From contig CM041779.1 of NCBI GenBank assembly GCA_023374045.1, forward strand, positions 298,664,167 to 298,728,166: 64,000 bases of DNA. Direction: 5' to 3'. Positions within the stretch are counted from its first letter, which is position 1. The number at the start of each line of letters is the position of its first letter. Under the pieces are notes generated by a model. That model was not told the origin of the DNA, did no database searches, and saw only the letters and a program-made list of their open reading frames with translations. Below, piece by piece: positions 1-12,505 of this stretch. The position numbers were made by a program, and so were the translations under genes. Source of the DNA: Limonium bicolor. Taxonomy: Eukaryota; Streptophyta; Magnoliopsida; Caryophyllales; Plumbaginaceae.

Positions 1-3000
1 GTCAAACCAGGCCATGAAACCTATACCAATAAATAGGTTATGAAAAACCATGAAGATCGATAAAAAGAACGTTAAAAACGGATCATCCTAGCCAAAGTTA
101 TGATAAATTGAAGTTTAGAGCCAAAATTTAGGAGGTTGCTGACGTGTCCAAGACAGGCTGACTCAGCCGCGCCCAGTCAGCCCCAATTTAACTTAGTCTT
201 TTCAGATTTCCTTCAGTTATGGCATGCCATGGGTCGATCTTTAGACACCTATATCTTTTTCTCTACTCCACCATTTGGTATGCCGTTTGTTTCATTCGAT
301 TCTCCTATCTTTCCTCTTTCCAACCATTACTCACACATCATCTAACTCCTTCTACATCGACGGGAAAATCGATCTAAAGTTGCCTCCTCGCGAGTTCGTA
401 ACCCAGAACTGCAGTTTTTCCTGAAAACGGGTAAACTTCGTCACGCCATAACTTCTTCATTTCTCATCCACATTTCGTGTTCTTTAGCTTTTTTTGAAGA
501 TCTCTAATCCCTCTACAACTTTCATGTTGATGGCCAAGGCTGATTCGCACTGGTTTGGGAGATAAGTCTGTCTAAAGTTGCCTAGTCGATCACGGTCGAA
601 AATCTGCCCAGTTCATCCCGAAACCAACTAGGTAAACACCGATCTTGAGAGATCTGTAACTTTCTCCCTAGTTCATAAAATTCCATGATTCTTCCACTAA
701 CATCTAGAGTTACATGTCTAGTTTGGATTGTGATAGGTTCCATGAATCAAGTCTCTCTCAGTTGGTGCGAGTTGATTCGAGAAGGAGCATACCTGAACCG
801 CACATAAAATATCGATTTCCAGTTTTCCCGATTTGGTTTCGCCCCGTTAATGCAATTCCGGTGAGTTTCCGATCAAATTTCTCCATGGTTTCCATTCGAA
901 ATGTCATCATCGATCAAACCCACATACCAATTTAGTCTATTATGCATTACAATGGGAGAATTTGTAGGAATTGCAACCGAATTAAGTTCTGTACCGAAAT
1001 AAACCCTAACTCTCGAATCGATTTCGAAACTTGGTGTATACTGCATTATAATTGGGGAAATCGGTACCATTAGAACCGGAATTTGATTACGAATCGATAG
1101 GAACAAGAATCACTCGATTTCGTTCTGTAGATTGAGAGATAATCGGGATTTAGTACTCGAATGGGTTATTGAGTTCGATGATGAACTAGCGGATTCTGGG
1201 CCGTCCGATCTCAGTTAATAAACATGGACGGCCGAGATTAGATCGTGGGGATTTAAGAAGTATTAAGTGAATATGTTTTCCAGAATAAAGTCCTAACTTG
1301 CTAGATTTATTTAATGGCCTTCCCGAATGTATTTTGACTTGAAGTTTTAACCATAGATTCCTTATAAAATCTAGATTATTTTGATGTAAATTAATATGGG
1401 TTTTGAGTTTTTAACAATAAGTTATGATTTTTGCAAGTTACGAGTATTATGGAATTATTTGGATAATTTAAAATAATATTTTTATGAAATACAAATTTTA
1501 TAATATGTCTAAAATGTTATAGTTACTATATATTTAATTTGGGGATTTTTGGACAATTGTAAATGGGTCTAAAAATTGTGTTTATGAGTTTTTCATAAGA
1601 ATAACTTATAATATATGGTTTTTAATGTAATCAAAAATTAAAGTATAGTTGGTTAATGAACTTTATAGGTTGGGGAAAATATAATAAGACTGATTAACAT
1701 TTAATACAGTATGTTTATAAATATTTTGGGTACTAACTTTAAGTGAGTAAAAATTGTTACATATATTATATATATATTTATATGAGAGAAATAGAAAAAC
1801 TTATATTAAATCAAGGAATTTAACTAAACTACATTTTATTTATTATATATAATATGGAAGCTAATATGTTTAACGAAAACTAAGGGAAATACTTTATTTT
1901 ATAAACCATATATTGGATGTAGCTATGTGTAAAAGTTAGTATAAATAATTAAGTGCAATAAAGCTACACAAGGAATGTCTTGAATAAATCCTAATATATA
2001 TACACATAAAAAAACTACATAAATAAAAGAAATAAAATGCCTTATAGAAAATATAATATGAAGGAATTAATGAGATAAACTAAACCTCTACATAATACTA
2101 ATAAAAGAATACTATATGAGGCGGTATTTAATTAAGATTATTAATCTTAAGGAGTTATCTTTGAATTTCTAAGATTTATATAAACCGTATTAAAATACAT
2201 GTATAGTATTAGTCAACGACCATAATGTAAGTCTATAATTGGGTTAAGTAATTAATAAGTTAAAACTTAGGAAAATTGTGATTAGATTGCATAAATGATA
2301 CACAAATAGATCTTATTCTATAATTAATGATAAATAAATGTAATACTTTTACATCTAAATGTTCTTAATATATAAACAATAATAAAGTAAATAAAATACT
2401 TTTACATATGAATGTGAGGTGGATTAGTAAGTCTAGATCTAATCATTTCTTAACATTTATGGTATTGAAATATAACTTAATGTTTTAAGTTAAAATCATT
2501 AAAAGGATTATGATATAAAACTACATTAAACTATGATTTGGAAATTTATTCAAATGATAATCCTTAAGTTTCTTGGCATTAGATAAGCCATATGAAATAC
2601 ATTTATAACATTAATTACCAATACTTAGGATGTGAGTCTACAATTAAGTGAGGTATTTAGTAGTTAGAATTTATAGAAAGGTTTATAAATAGGAATTTGA
2701 TACTTAAAACCTTTGAACCTTTTATGAGATAAAACTAAGTTACATAAGAGATTATTGATCTACTTTACGACACTAAAAATATTAATGTGTCATTTGAGTA
2801 TAAGGTATGAGGATTTTTCAGAACATATTATCTTATTAAGTAATTGACAATTTCACTTGTGAATGAGAGTTTAATTCTTAGATAAATTCTACCTTATGTT
2901 AAGATATAATGTTCATCCTAAAACATAATAAAGGAGATTAATTTATTAAGTTATTCCTTTGAAACCTTAGGTTTTGTAAACAATATGAAAAATGTATTTT

Positions 3001-5086
3001 AAGACGTAAGTTTATTAAAATTTAGTATAAAAGGATTATACATAGTCTATAGCGGGAATGTGTGTAAAAATAAAACATTTGGGAAATTAAATGTAAGCGA
3101 GGATAAATAAAAGGTTATCTTAAAGTGCCTTATTATATAGTTAATGATAAAGTAAATGATATACCTTGGAAATACTAAATGTAAGAGTTCGATAAATCTA
3201 AGTTAACTATAATATAGTTATTCAAGATGAGAAGCAATTTAACATTTTATGATAAGATTATTAGATGGTTGTAATAAAAGTCATCCTAAACTAAACATAT
3301 GATAAATGAGTGTAGTAACTCAATTAGGTTATCATAAAATGCATCTATTACACCATGTTTCCAATATACAGGATGTAGATCTTAATTAAGTTGAGGGGAA
3401 AACTTAATCATAATGGATTATTTGGTAATCCTGATAAAATACATAATCATTACATTGTGAAATAATAGTATAATATTCTAAGATAAACCTATCATAGGTC
3501 ATAACCCGATATTTATTCTAAATTAGGAATAAAAGTATTAAGCTTAAAAATTATTATTGAGATTCTAAGATTAGATGAATAATATAATACACACTTATGA
3601 TATAAGGGTCTCAAGAGTCTTGAATTGAGAATTAGGGTTAAGTATGAATAAAGTGGATAAGAGTGTAACAATTAACAAGTGTTAATAACATACATTCCCT
3701 AGTCTTACAACCTTGGGTTATACAACATTCTAATATAAGTCAAAGGTTATACATAACATTTAAGTGAGGGCTTAAAAGACAATTGAGACTTAGAAATAAG
3801 AGTGAGGAATTTATTTAAGTTTAACTTAGGTTACAAGTTATTGATGTTAGACTACCTTTAATATTCCTCAGAGTATTGTTGATTATTTGCACAAGTCGAC
3901 TAGAACTGCTACAACGATTACCAGGTACGATTTCTCGTACTCAGATACTTTTGCTAACGGACTTTATGGAATGTTTTGCAAAACGCTGATTGAACTGAAA
4001 TGAATTTCCAAAAGGAAACTATTTGTATGACTAACTCAGCTTGATGTGACTAACTGAGCCTTGAATGTACAACTTGCGTGGTTATTGGTTCCTTCTATCT
4101 GGTTGTTTCATTAGATATTATCTGCCTGGGGTTTACGCCTCTGCACTCTGTAGGACTGAGTGTTTTGGTATCGCTCTGGTGTAGTTAATGATCTAGTGGA
4201 AATATGGGAAATGTCAATCTTGGTAAATGCTTCTTTTGACCCTGGATATTGTTTCCTCCATGAGCTGAGTCTTGGTTGTGATGTGCACACATCTTCATCG
4301 GTAAATAGCGAGGGGCTGTATATCCCCTGTCCAATCGGACATTGTAAACAGCGAGGGGCTGTATATCCCCTGTCCTATCGGACGTAGTTAACAGCGAGGG
4401 GCTGTATATCCCCTGTCCCAAAAGGGACGCAGTTGGCAGTAGGGCCATCTCTTCCAATTGGTTTAATTCCACTCTTGAGTTATGGTTCTTGGATATCTTC
4501 TTTCATTCCTAGTCCTTGTGACTACTTGGGTCTTTCTAATCCTAATTGGCACTGAATCTAACTTAAGCAATGTATGTTCACTAACTTCTGGCGTGGTTTC
4601 TTTTATGTTGGCTCACTCTACCTTCACGTTATTTATCTCTATCCTTGACTTGTTATCTTTGACTTGGTGTTTTGGTGTGCCTTGTTCCTCTGATTTGTTT
4701 TGAGCATTTGACTTCAAGTTATTGTTATTTTAAGAGTTATGTTTTTCTTTTAATACTGTTGTTTTGGAGAGTTGTACCAGTTCCATTCCAGGGAACTGAC
4801 TCACCCCTCCTGGGGTGGGCTGCTTGGTTTCATCTTGTAGGTACGAATTGTTATACAGGTGGTCACAAAGAGTATGAGTGTATGGGATGGGGATTAGGAT
4901 TTTGGAGAGCTACAGTATTTTGTTATCATTACTTTTATACCATGTTTTCTCGAGTTCAGACCGTAGCATTTGTAATATCATAGGTTGTAATTGGTGAGGT
5001 TTGGTGCCGGGTGTTTGGAACCCGATGATCTGTAATCGCCTTAGTATTTTATTTCCGCTGCATTTATGATAAGTAGGGGCGTTACA
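1..5086 (+). mobile_element. Element D: 3' portion of a very long LTR (left end outside window)
   Basis: The segment ends in GGGGCGTTACA at 5086, directly followed by a tRNA-Met primer-binding site, which marks it as the 5' LTR of a plus-strand Ty3/gypsy element. The ending resembles GGGGTGTTACA in elements A and C. No LTR start is visible, so it is at least 5.1 kb, or it includes nested DNA. Bases ~1300-3890 are extremely AT-rich with no ORF. The first 300 bases (TGACTCAGCC region near 160) have the same general look as the A and C LTR starts. No coding capacity was seen. The LTR call is inferred from the PBS and terminus; no second D LTR was found. Confidence 0.6.
4307..4432 (+). repeat. 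Three 43-bp tandem repeats in the D LTR
   Basis: Units start at 4307, 4350 and 4393 with the core AGCGAGGGGCTGTATATCCC. Each core has a small dyad (GGGG...CCCC), and the first two end in a TCGGAC motif. This corresponds to the dyad repeat arrays in the other LTRs of this window. Confidence 0.85.
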
Positions 5087-5091
5087 GAAAG

Positions 5092-5103
5092 TGGTATCAG
5101 AGC
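5092..5103 (+). other. Primer-binding site (tRNA-Met) of element D
   Basis: TGGTATCAGAGC lies five bases after the LTR end. It is complementary to the 3' end of initiator tRNA-Met, the usual primer of Tekay/Del and many other plant LTR retrotransposons. Confidence 0.85.
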
Positions 5104-7258
5104 GTAGTTACGCTCTGAGCCCGAGAAAACAAGCCGAGTGAAATAGTTAGAATATAGGTGCCCTTAAAACTGGGGAATTGGGGTAGAATTGGGAAGTGAG
5201 GATTCCAGTAAGGCACGACTCCTAACCCTTCTTGGATTAGTGAATGATTTCTTTATACACTTTTTGTATGAATGTCTATTAGGAATAGTGTGTTGTCATA
5301 CCGTTTGACCATTAAACTATAGGAAATAATAATAATAGTAATAAGTCTGGAACATTATCAATTGGGTATGATAAGATCTTGGTTGGAATAAATCATACAT
5401 TGAACTACTTTCAAAAGCATACGTATGGAAAATACATGGCTAAGAAAGCAATGCTTTAAAAGCTTGAACACATGTTCCCAGAATTTTAAAGAATACTTTT
5501 GGTTGAAAATAGTATACAAGTGGAGCTTTGAATAACTAAGTGATATATACTTCAACTCCTTTAAAGCTTGAAATATATCTCAAGAACTACTTGGTACAAA
5601 TTATTACCTAAAGATAATGTTTAAGATAAATCTTAAAGTCTAAAAAAAAATTATTAAACTAACAAGAACTAGTAACTCATCAGAAAAGATCAACATCCAA
5701 AACCTGTAATCCACACTAAAACTCTATGTTAACTTCAGAAAGAAAATACATAAACCTAACACCCTACGGGAAGTGCCTGGTGCGACGAACTCCTAGGCTG
5801 AAAGTAGTGGGGGTGCACACTCACTTCTGGAAGTCTAGGGGCTAGACAAGCCTTGTCATCTAACCGTAAATAATCTTCTACGCAAGTGATGGATTGTGTT
5901 GAACTTGAGGAGGATTGGTGGTAAGACGTTACCATCATGAAATCTTGAGCTAGGCATATTTCATTACTAGCCACAATGAACAATTCAAAATTTGTATCTT
6001 AAGATTCAGTATCAAAATTCATACATGTAAAGGGTTTATTGAGTTAAATATTTGGTGCAAAATACCTATACATGGAGGAAGGGGATTTAAATTTGGGTAC
6101 TCCAAGGTACAACATCTACCCCTTATTAAATATAAAAAAAATATATATATTAAAGGAAGTAACTTAAAGATTGAGTGAAGGGAAGAGTAATACTAAACTA
6201 AATATCATTGATTCTTAAATACTTGGAGTAATGAGCATCTAAAAAAAAATGAGAGTTACTTAATTATTGGAAATTCTCATGTTTATTTGGAAGTTTAACA
6301 TTATACATATGCAAAATTTTAGAAGTCACAGAAGGTGTATTTTTATAAAGGAATATAATACAAATTTTAATGTATGGTTGGCTAATAAAGCTTTGAATAT
6401 AATTTTGAAAGACTATCTAGACTTATTATATGATCTAAAATATTATTTAAACTACTCAAACATGTTACACCTGATTTATAGCTTGTTAATATATTGATAT
6501 GTGAAAATAACATAAATGGCAATTTACGTATTTTAGGTTATAAATTCGGTACAAGGTTTCATGAAAGATTTAATTGCATTTAAAAAAAAGAAGAAGTTTT
6601 AATATATAGTATGATACTATTTTAAATAAGTTCATGAATTTTTAAGCCATGACAATTAAGAAACTTTAGGTTATAAAATGCTTCTAGAGAAATGTTGTAG
6701 TAAGGATGCATTTAAATAATTACATTACATTATAATGGAATTTTTCTTTTATGAATTAATAGTTTCCAAATCACATGATTAAGATTTTGATACCTACTAC
6801 ACCAATACTTAAATAAAGAAAGAGTGAACTAAAATGTTATTATAGTAATATCTAAGTATAACCTATGTTCCGTTTTCAAAATTAACCTACTATATGAATG
6901 ATGAATTCTAAACTTTGTTCTTGTCAATGACCGTAAGAGAGGCGAAATGAGTTAGGAAAGCATGTTGGGAACACTAAAAGATTTAATTATAATCAAGCTA
7001 GAATAACAACGAGTGATATTGTGCATCAAAAATGAACTGCATCTCTTGAAGGAGGAATCTCCATAGGAGATGTAAAATATAGTGCTCCTTAAAAGTGAGT
7101 TTAAATTCCACTTCTTTATTACGAGACGGATATGGGTCGTACCCTATTTTAAGGGGGGGTACGACATCTTCATAAAATAAACATACAATATAAAATGAAC
7201 ATATAATGGACATATCATTCGTACTGGTCATAAAATGAATAGGTAAGGATCATAAAAT
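5104..7258. other. Non-coding relic between D primer site and element A
   Basis: No credible gene was seen. The stretch is AT-rich with scattered stops in all frames; short ORFs at 5358-5555, 5756-5983, 6267-6497 and 6998-7231 show no recognisable motif. Near its right end is a PPT-like palindrome (7135-7166) matching a feature found after pol in A, B and C. That suggests it holds the remains of a related element's 3' non-coding region. Confidence 0.4.
7135..7166 (+). other. PPT-like palindrome in left flank of element A
   Basis: GTCGTACCC and GGGTACGAC form a 9-bp inverted repeat around TTTTAAGGGGGG. The same TTTTAAGGGGGG motif with flanking CCC/GGG occurs just downstream of the pol stop in A (17320-17342), in B on the minus strand (26417-26440) and in C (36213-36235). 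Confidence 0.6.
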
Positions 7259-7660
7259 TGAAATACCCCGTAATTAAAAACAGTGATTAATTAGGCTAAT
7301 TATATTTTTGAAAGCTTAATTACACTAAAATAAATACTAGGGAATAAAATCCCGAAGAAAACGGACCTTTAAAATGGGTTAAAAGCATAAACGAACCTTA
7401 AAGCGCGTTTTTCGAGGAAACCGGGAAAACGCGACTTTAAGCGGGTCAAACAGACTCGTAACAATTTTGGTCAACTAAATAGTCACTAATAAATATTAGT
7501 GAAGCTTTAGAACCAATAAAATTAATTAAACGAGAAAATTTCCGGAAAACGGGTACCGGTTAGTAAGAACTGTAGCAACCGGTAAGTTGTGGGGTGAGAG
7601 AGTAAATAAACAAAGCTAATGTGTCCACTTGGTAAATAAAAATCTGAAAATGTTGTGTGT

Positions 7661-7830
7661 GTATAGAGGGGGCCGGTCCACTCACTACTCCCCTCCTCTT
7701 TATTTGCCTTTAGTGACTAAAGGACAAACAAATAAACAAAAATTAACACTCTCTCTCTCCTACCCCTCACCCCTCTCTCACGTAACTCCCTTCTCCTTCC
7801 CTCTGAATTTTTCTCCTCCCTCTCAGCCGA
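7661..7830 (+). promoter_or_regulatory. Putative LTR promoter/leader start
   Basis: A weak TATA-like GTATAGAGG is followed within ~80 bases by a pyrimidine-rich tract (CTCTCTCTCTCC and similar). Such tracts often mark plant transcript leaders. The arrangement is kept in the 3' LTR at ~18220-18400. The start site cannot be fixed from sequence. Confidence 0.3.
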
Positions 7831-8058
7831 TAATGGCAATTTCTTGAGCCCCAATACAGCCCTCTACTTCTCTCCTCTCTTTGACCACTCAAATCTCCTC
7901 CAAACTCGACAAAAATTATACCGTTGTAATCCCTTGCAAAGGAGAACATTTTCATCCTTTCAAAAATCCAAAAGCTCCACTTTCGATTTTATGGGTGTTC
8001 ACCATTTGGAGATTCGAAGCCACCATTAGAAGCACCTTCACCTTCTCTTCATCTTGAG

Positions 8059-8225
8059 GTAAAAAGAAGTTCGAAAATCCATTGTTTCTAGCTCTCATGG
8101 GCATTTTAAGAATTTCCATGTTTTGAACTCTTGGCTCTTTGTTGCTTCAGCCGATTTTGGCTCCATCTTGGGCTAGAAATATTGTTCTCTTGCTAAGCAA
8201 GAACTTCATCTACTCATTGGAAGGT
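8059..8225 (+). other. Two candidate splice donors in the A LTR leader
   Basis: CTTGAG|GTAAAAAG (GT at 8059) and GGAAG|GTAACATT (GT at 8224) are kept in the 3' LTR (~18604 and ~18759). Equivalent donors occur in the B LTR (minus strand, ~25222 and ~25065) and in the C LTRs (TTCAAG|GTAAGAAA at ~38600; CAAAG|GTAAGCC at ~28995 and ~38772). The conserved placement suggests a spliced leader. Confidence 0.45.
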
Positions 8226-9149
8226 AACATTCTTGCCTAAACCCAAAAACTTGAATTCTAGGGTTAGTATAAAATGGATGCTAAATTAGTATTGTGTATT
8301 GGTATGTGCTGTAGCACCTTGTGTGTGGGAACCCTATTGGGACCGAGAACAAAGAGAAGAAAGGAAGAGAAGGAAAAGAAAGAAAGGAAAAACTAGCAAG
8401 ATAAGGTAATTGTTCTTACCTTGAACTAGCTTGTGTATGTGGTATTGTAACAGTTTTTGAGTAAGTAAAAGGATTAATGGATTGAGTAATGAGTAGTGGT
8501 AATATAGTAATGTATTGGAGAAAAGAATGTAACAGTTTTTGAAGGTTTAAATGATGTTTAAAACTTGGAAAAAAACCTTGGGTAGTGAATGTGTATGTGT
8601 GCAGGATTTTATTGATGTGGTAGTAGTGTTGAAGTATTGTACAACAGGTTATGAGAATGAGTACATGTGAGCTGTCCTTAAGTGTGGAGAATGTTAAAAA
8701 TATAGGGGATACTATGGCAAATTTTGTGTAGAAAAGAGAGGACTTAAGTTGTTTAAGATGAGGAAGTATTTGGAGAGTCTAAGAGGAGTGGTTTTGTATT
8801 TTGAAACAGATTGGGAAAAGAGTAGGTTAAGGGAATGGAACTAGGATGTGAGTAATGAATTTGAGATGCCAAGAGTAGCATTAGTTGAGGGAGTAATGAA
8901 GGTTAGAAGTTTGAATGAAAATCTGTAGCAATGAAGAAAGAAAATTGGTATAAGTGCTGGAATGAAGGAGGAAAATGGGTGTAAGTGGATTGATGGATTT
9001 AGCAATGAGTTTGATGGATGAACGAAGGTGAATTAGAGGATTTAAATGGTGTTTAAACATGTAGGAAACATGTGGAAATGAGTAGGAAAAGATTGGGTGT
9101 GAATTGAGTAGAGTTTGGGATTCAAAATAAGTAATTAAAATGAGTACTG

Positions 9150-9485
9150 GGCTGGACCGACCCTAGGACCGATCCTAGCAGGGTCGGTCGACCCGAAAAT
9201 CAGTAATCCCGAAAGCTTCTGCATCCGACCGACCCAGAGGACCGACTCTGTCTGGGTCGGTCGAGTAGGAATCTTTGGTTGGAAATGTCTCTGCAGCCGA
9301 CCGACCCAGGGGACCGACCCTGCCTGGGTCGGTCGAGAAGAAATTTTGAGTCGGATTCTTTCTGTAACCCCAGACCGAAAACAGTGGACCGACCCTGGCT
9401 GGGTCGGTCGGTCTGAAATTTTCTGTAATCGAGTCTCTGCACCCGACCGACCCAGGGGACCGACCCAGGGTGGGTCGGTCGGGTC
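9150..9485 (+). repeat. Dyad repeat array in A 5' LTR
   Basis: Five units of roughly 67 bp, each of the form CCGACCGACCCAG ... GGGTCGGTCG, so each unit can fold on itself. The fourth unit is altered on its left arm in this copy (it reads AGACCGAAAACAG) but intact in the 3' LTR. Confidence 0.9.
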
Positions 9486-11176
9486 AAACAAAAAAAAATG
9501 TTTTAATTATATGACTATAGCAATCATATCATATATATATGCCTACATACCCGTAAGCATATATATGTAGTAATACACCATTGATGGAGTAATAATGGTA
9601 AGGAAGTAAGTAATTTTGTAAGAAAACAAGTTTGTGAGGTAGTAAAGAAAAGAATGGTTTTATAACCAAGTATGAATGTAAAGAAGTAGTAAGTATACAT
9701 TGAAAGTATTAATGAGGGAGTAAGTTAGATCAATAATAGATCATTGATCGTACTACTTCATGTATGTATAGGAATCAATAGTTGATCCCCAAAGGAACCG
9801 GTAGAACGTATTCGACGGTGAACGGTATGATTTCCTCATGCCCTGTATCCTAACTTGGTTACCCCGATTTGTGTGTTTATGTGATCACCAACAAGATAAA
9901 TGCATGAACCGGATTTATATTGCACTTATATGTGTTTGAACTATATTGTTCTTGTTTGTTGCTCTTGAACTCATAGTTTGTATAATTCATGAAATGAATG
10001 GATGGAAATGGAGTGTATGTGTAAGTATGAGTACTTGTGTATGTATGTATGTATGGAAGTAAGTATGGACTTCTACTAATTCCTAACAACCTAACTCCTA
10101 ACATGAGTAATGAGTAAAATGGAATGAGTAGAAGCCCGATATAGTTTCGGCCACGGGTGAGGATAAGGAACCACAAGAGGTTGGAACCGAATCCTGGCTA
10201 TGATCTTTTCCTTGGACCAATTCCCTTTGTATGGGTAGCATCCTGGATTAGTGGGCCACCCTAAAGCCCGGTGGTGGGAAGTAGTATTCCCTGCCCGGAG
10301 GTCATACCGACTTAATTGGAAGTAAAGTATGTAAAAAGTATGCATTGTATTTGTATTGGTCTTGACTATTGTAAGTCATTGACCCGGAGTAAAAGTATTG
10401 AACACCGATTAACCCGGTGTGTAATAAGGCTAACAAGACCTTGTATGTATTGGAGAATTGTATCTCCGTGATGCGGTGAGTATGGTAAGTATGAATGAAT
10501 GACTTGTATTGTATTCCTTGTATACATTAAATGTATGTATGCTTGGTAAAATGAATGTATTGTATTGTATTGTATAAAGCATGTATGTATGTATGAATGA
10601 AACGAACCGCATGTACCCGACCAAATAGTTGGCGTACCCTCGCTAGTACGCGGGGTATGCGGTTATCATATGCAGCGTAAGCTGACCCCCTTGGGGGAAT
10701 GTTTTTACTCCACAGGTACCGGCGAGGCGTGAAGGTAGAGTAAGGGCCGCATGTAATTCTTTTTAGAGTAGTTAGTAGGAATTGGAATAGTGTACCGAGT
10801 TGTACACGGCTAGAGCTTTTGGGTAGCCGGTGTACCATGTGGTACACCTTTTTGGGATATTGAATTCTTGATTGGTTAGGAAGGAGTAGTTGTATAAACT
10901 CATCATTTTTGGGAAGTAGACATGGAATGTAATTCATATATTCGGTATACTCGGTAATCAAATGTAAGCTAAGTATTTGGTATTGTAAAGTATGTAGTGT
11001 ATGTATTCATTCTAATCGTCAGACCGACACGTGTAAGTAGTAGCCTTGTTAACCTTGGATGGTTAACGGCATTGTATCACCCGCCGGGAGTAGGTAAGTA
11101 TTCCGCTGCGAGTAAGGCAACTATGGGAAGGATTAGAGGATAATGGAAGGATTAGCGGTTGGGGTGTTACAAAAAG

Positions 11177-11188
11177 TGGTATCAGAGC
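11177..11188 (+). other. Primer-binding site (tRNA-Met) of element A
   Basis: TGGTATCAGAGC lies 5 bases after the 5' LTR end and is complementary to the 3' end of initiator tRNA-Met. Confidence 0.93.
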
Positions 11189-12055
11189 GAAGTATCGCTC
11201 TGATGATTAGAACCTAAGAGTAGTGATTACCGAGTTAGGATTTCAACCGTCTTAAGACGGATATTTAGAGACCTAACTAGGAACTACGTTAGCAATAACG
11301 GATACCACTAACGTCTGCAAAGACGATACCATTGTTTGAATGAAGACCATGAGGTCATAGTATCACAAATCTAATGTAATCCACACTTGTTCAGATGTCA
11401 GGACGAGGTCGAGGCCGACCTAGAGGAGAGACATCTGATGGACCGGGCGCGCAGACGATAGCTGAGATCGTCGCCGCCACGGTAGCGCAGATGCTACCGC
11501 AAGTAATCACGACCGTACAGCAAACACAGCAAACGCAGCAGCAGCAATAGCAGCAGCCCGACCCACCTCATCCCCGAGAAACAAATTGGGTAAAAGCTGT
11601 CGCCGACCTTCGACCTACATGCTTTAAAGGCGAGAGCGACCCCGCCAAGCTCGAGGCCTACCTCTCCGAGATGGAGACGGCCTTCGAGACACTTGAGACT
11701 CCCGCTGGAGTTCGAGTGAGGATAGCTGCGTACTACCTCGAGCGGCTATGGACTGGTGGAAGCTCGTTAAGGCCGAGCACATAGCTGACCCTGCTTTCGG
11801 ATGGGAAGCATTCACCTCTCTTCTCCGAACTAAGTACTACCCCGAGCATGTCAAGACCAAGAAAAGGCTTGAGCTCGATGCACTAAAAATGACTGAGAAG
11901 ATGACGGTTGATGAGTATTACCGCACCTTCACCTCTCTTCTCCGACTTCACCCGACCTTGGGTATACCGGCCAAGTCTTGGTCGACCGCTTCTACGGCGG
12001 ATTGAGCCATCGACTCCGGTATGGCATGGGCTTCACTCGGTTTACCTCCCTTCAG

Positions 12056-12179
12056 GTAAACAAGTTGAACCCTTAAGAAGCCATGAGTAATGTGAATTAG
12101 TATTCCCGTATGTAAATGTAACCTAATGCCTAAGTAATTCAGGAGTTTTACTGCATCTCGAGTTTAGATCACCTGCCAG
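12056..12179 (+). other. Candidate intron 1 in gag
   Basis: The donor TTCAG|GTAAAC follows gag residues FTSLQ. Stops fill the next 120 bases. Acceptors CTGCCAG (12179), GTTTAG (~12166) and AATTCAG (12142) are possible, and coding-like sequence (LRDEEQALKRK) resumes after. The exact acceptor is uncertain. Confidence 0.45.
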
Positions 12180-12414
12180 CTGAGAGATGAGGAACAAGCG
12201 CTGAAGCGCAAGGTGAGCGGCAAGGGTAACCCTCCGATGAACAAAACCAATCCAAACCCTGGAAGAAAAGGAAGGGGAAGCACTCCCACCAGCAGAAAAC
12301 TAAACATCTGGAGACGGCGGTGCCCATGCTGAAGGCAAGGCAACTGAGCCGTTACAGATTGCCTACACCGCTCCTCAGTGGCAGCGAAGCCACTGAGGTC
12401 TCAGCCCTACAGGG

Positions 12415-12505
12415 GTAAAAAACCGAAACCGAATTATACACTTGTGAAATTGTAAGTACATAGAGTATTGTAAGTATACCAAACCTGCTAACTTGAAAGC
12501 TATAG
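12415..12505 (+). other. Candidate intron 2 in gag
   Basis: The donor TACAGGG|GTAAAA and acceptor GCTATAG|GTTCTGG enclose 91 AT-rich, stop-containing bases. Joining them gives an in-frame SQPYRG-SGFGQGK leading into the zinc knuckles. Confidence 0.55.

Larger units (their letters stand above)
7259..11171 (+). repeat. Element A 5' LTR (3,913 bp)
   Basis: It starts TGAAATACCC and ends TGTTACA (TG...CA). It contains a possible TATA-like GTATAGAGG (~7661), then a CT-rich stretch (~7745-7830) that looks like the leader of a transcript. Two AG|GT donor-like sites follow (8058/8059 and 8223/8224), and a dyad repeat array lies at ~9150-9485. Several long minus-strand ORFs here are translations of the repeat array, not genes. 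Confidence 0.92.

Noticed and set aside
1300..3890. Possible origin or matrix-attachment region in the extremely AT-rich stretch
   Set aside because: AT-richness alone is not evidence; no consensus element or repeat structure stands out.
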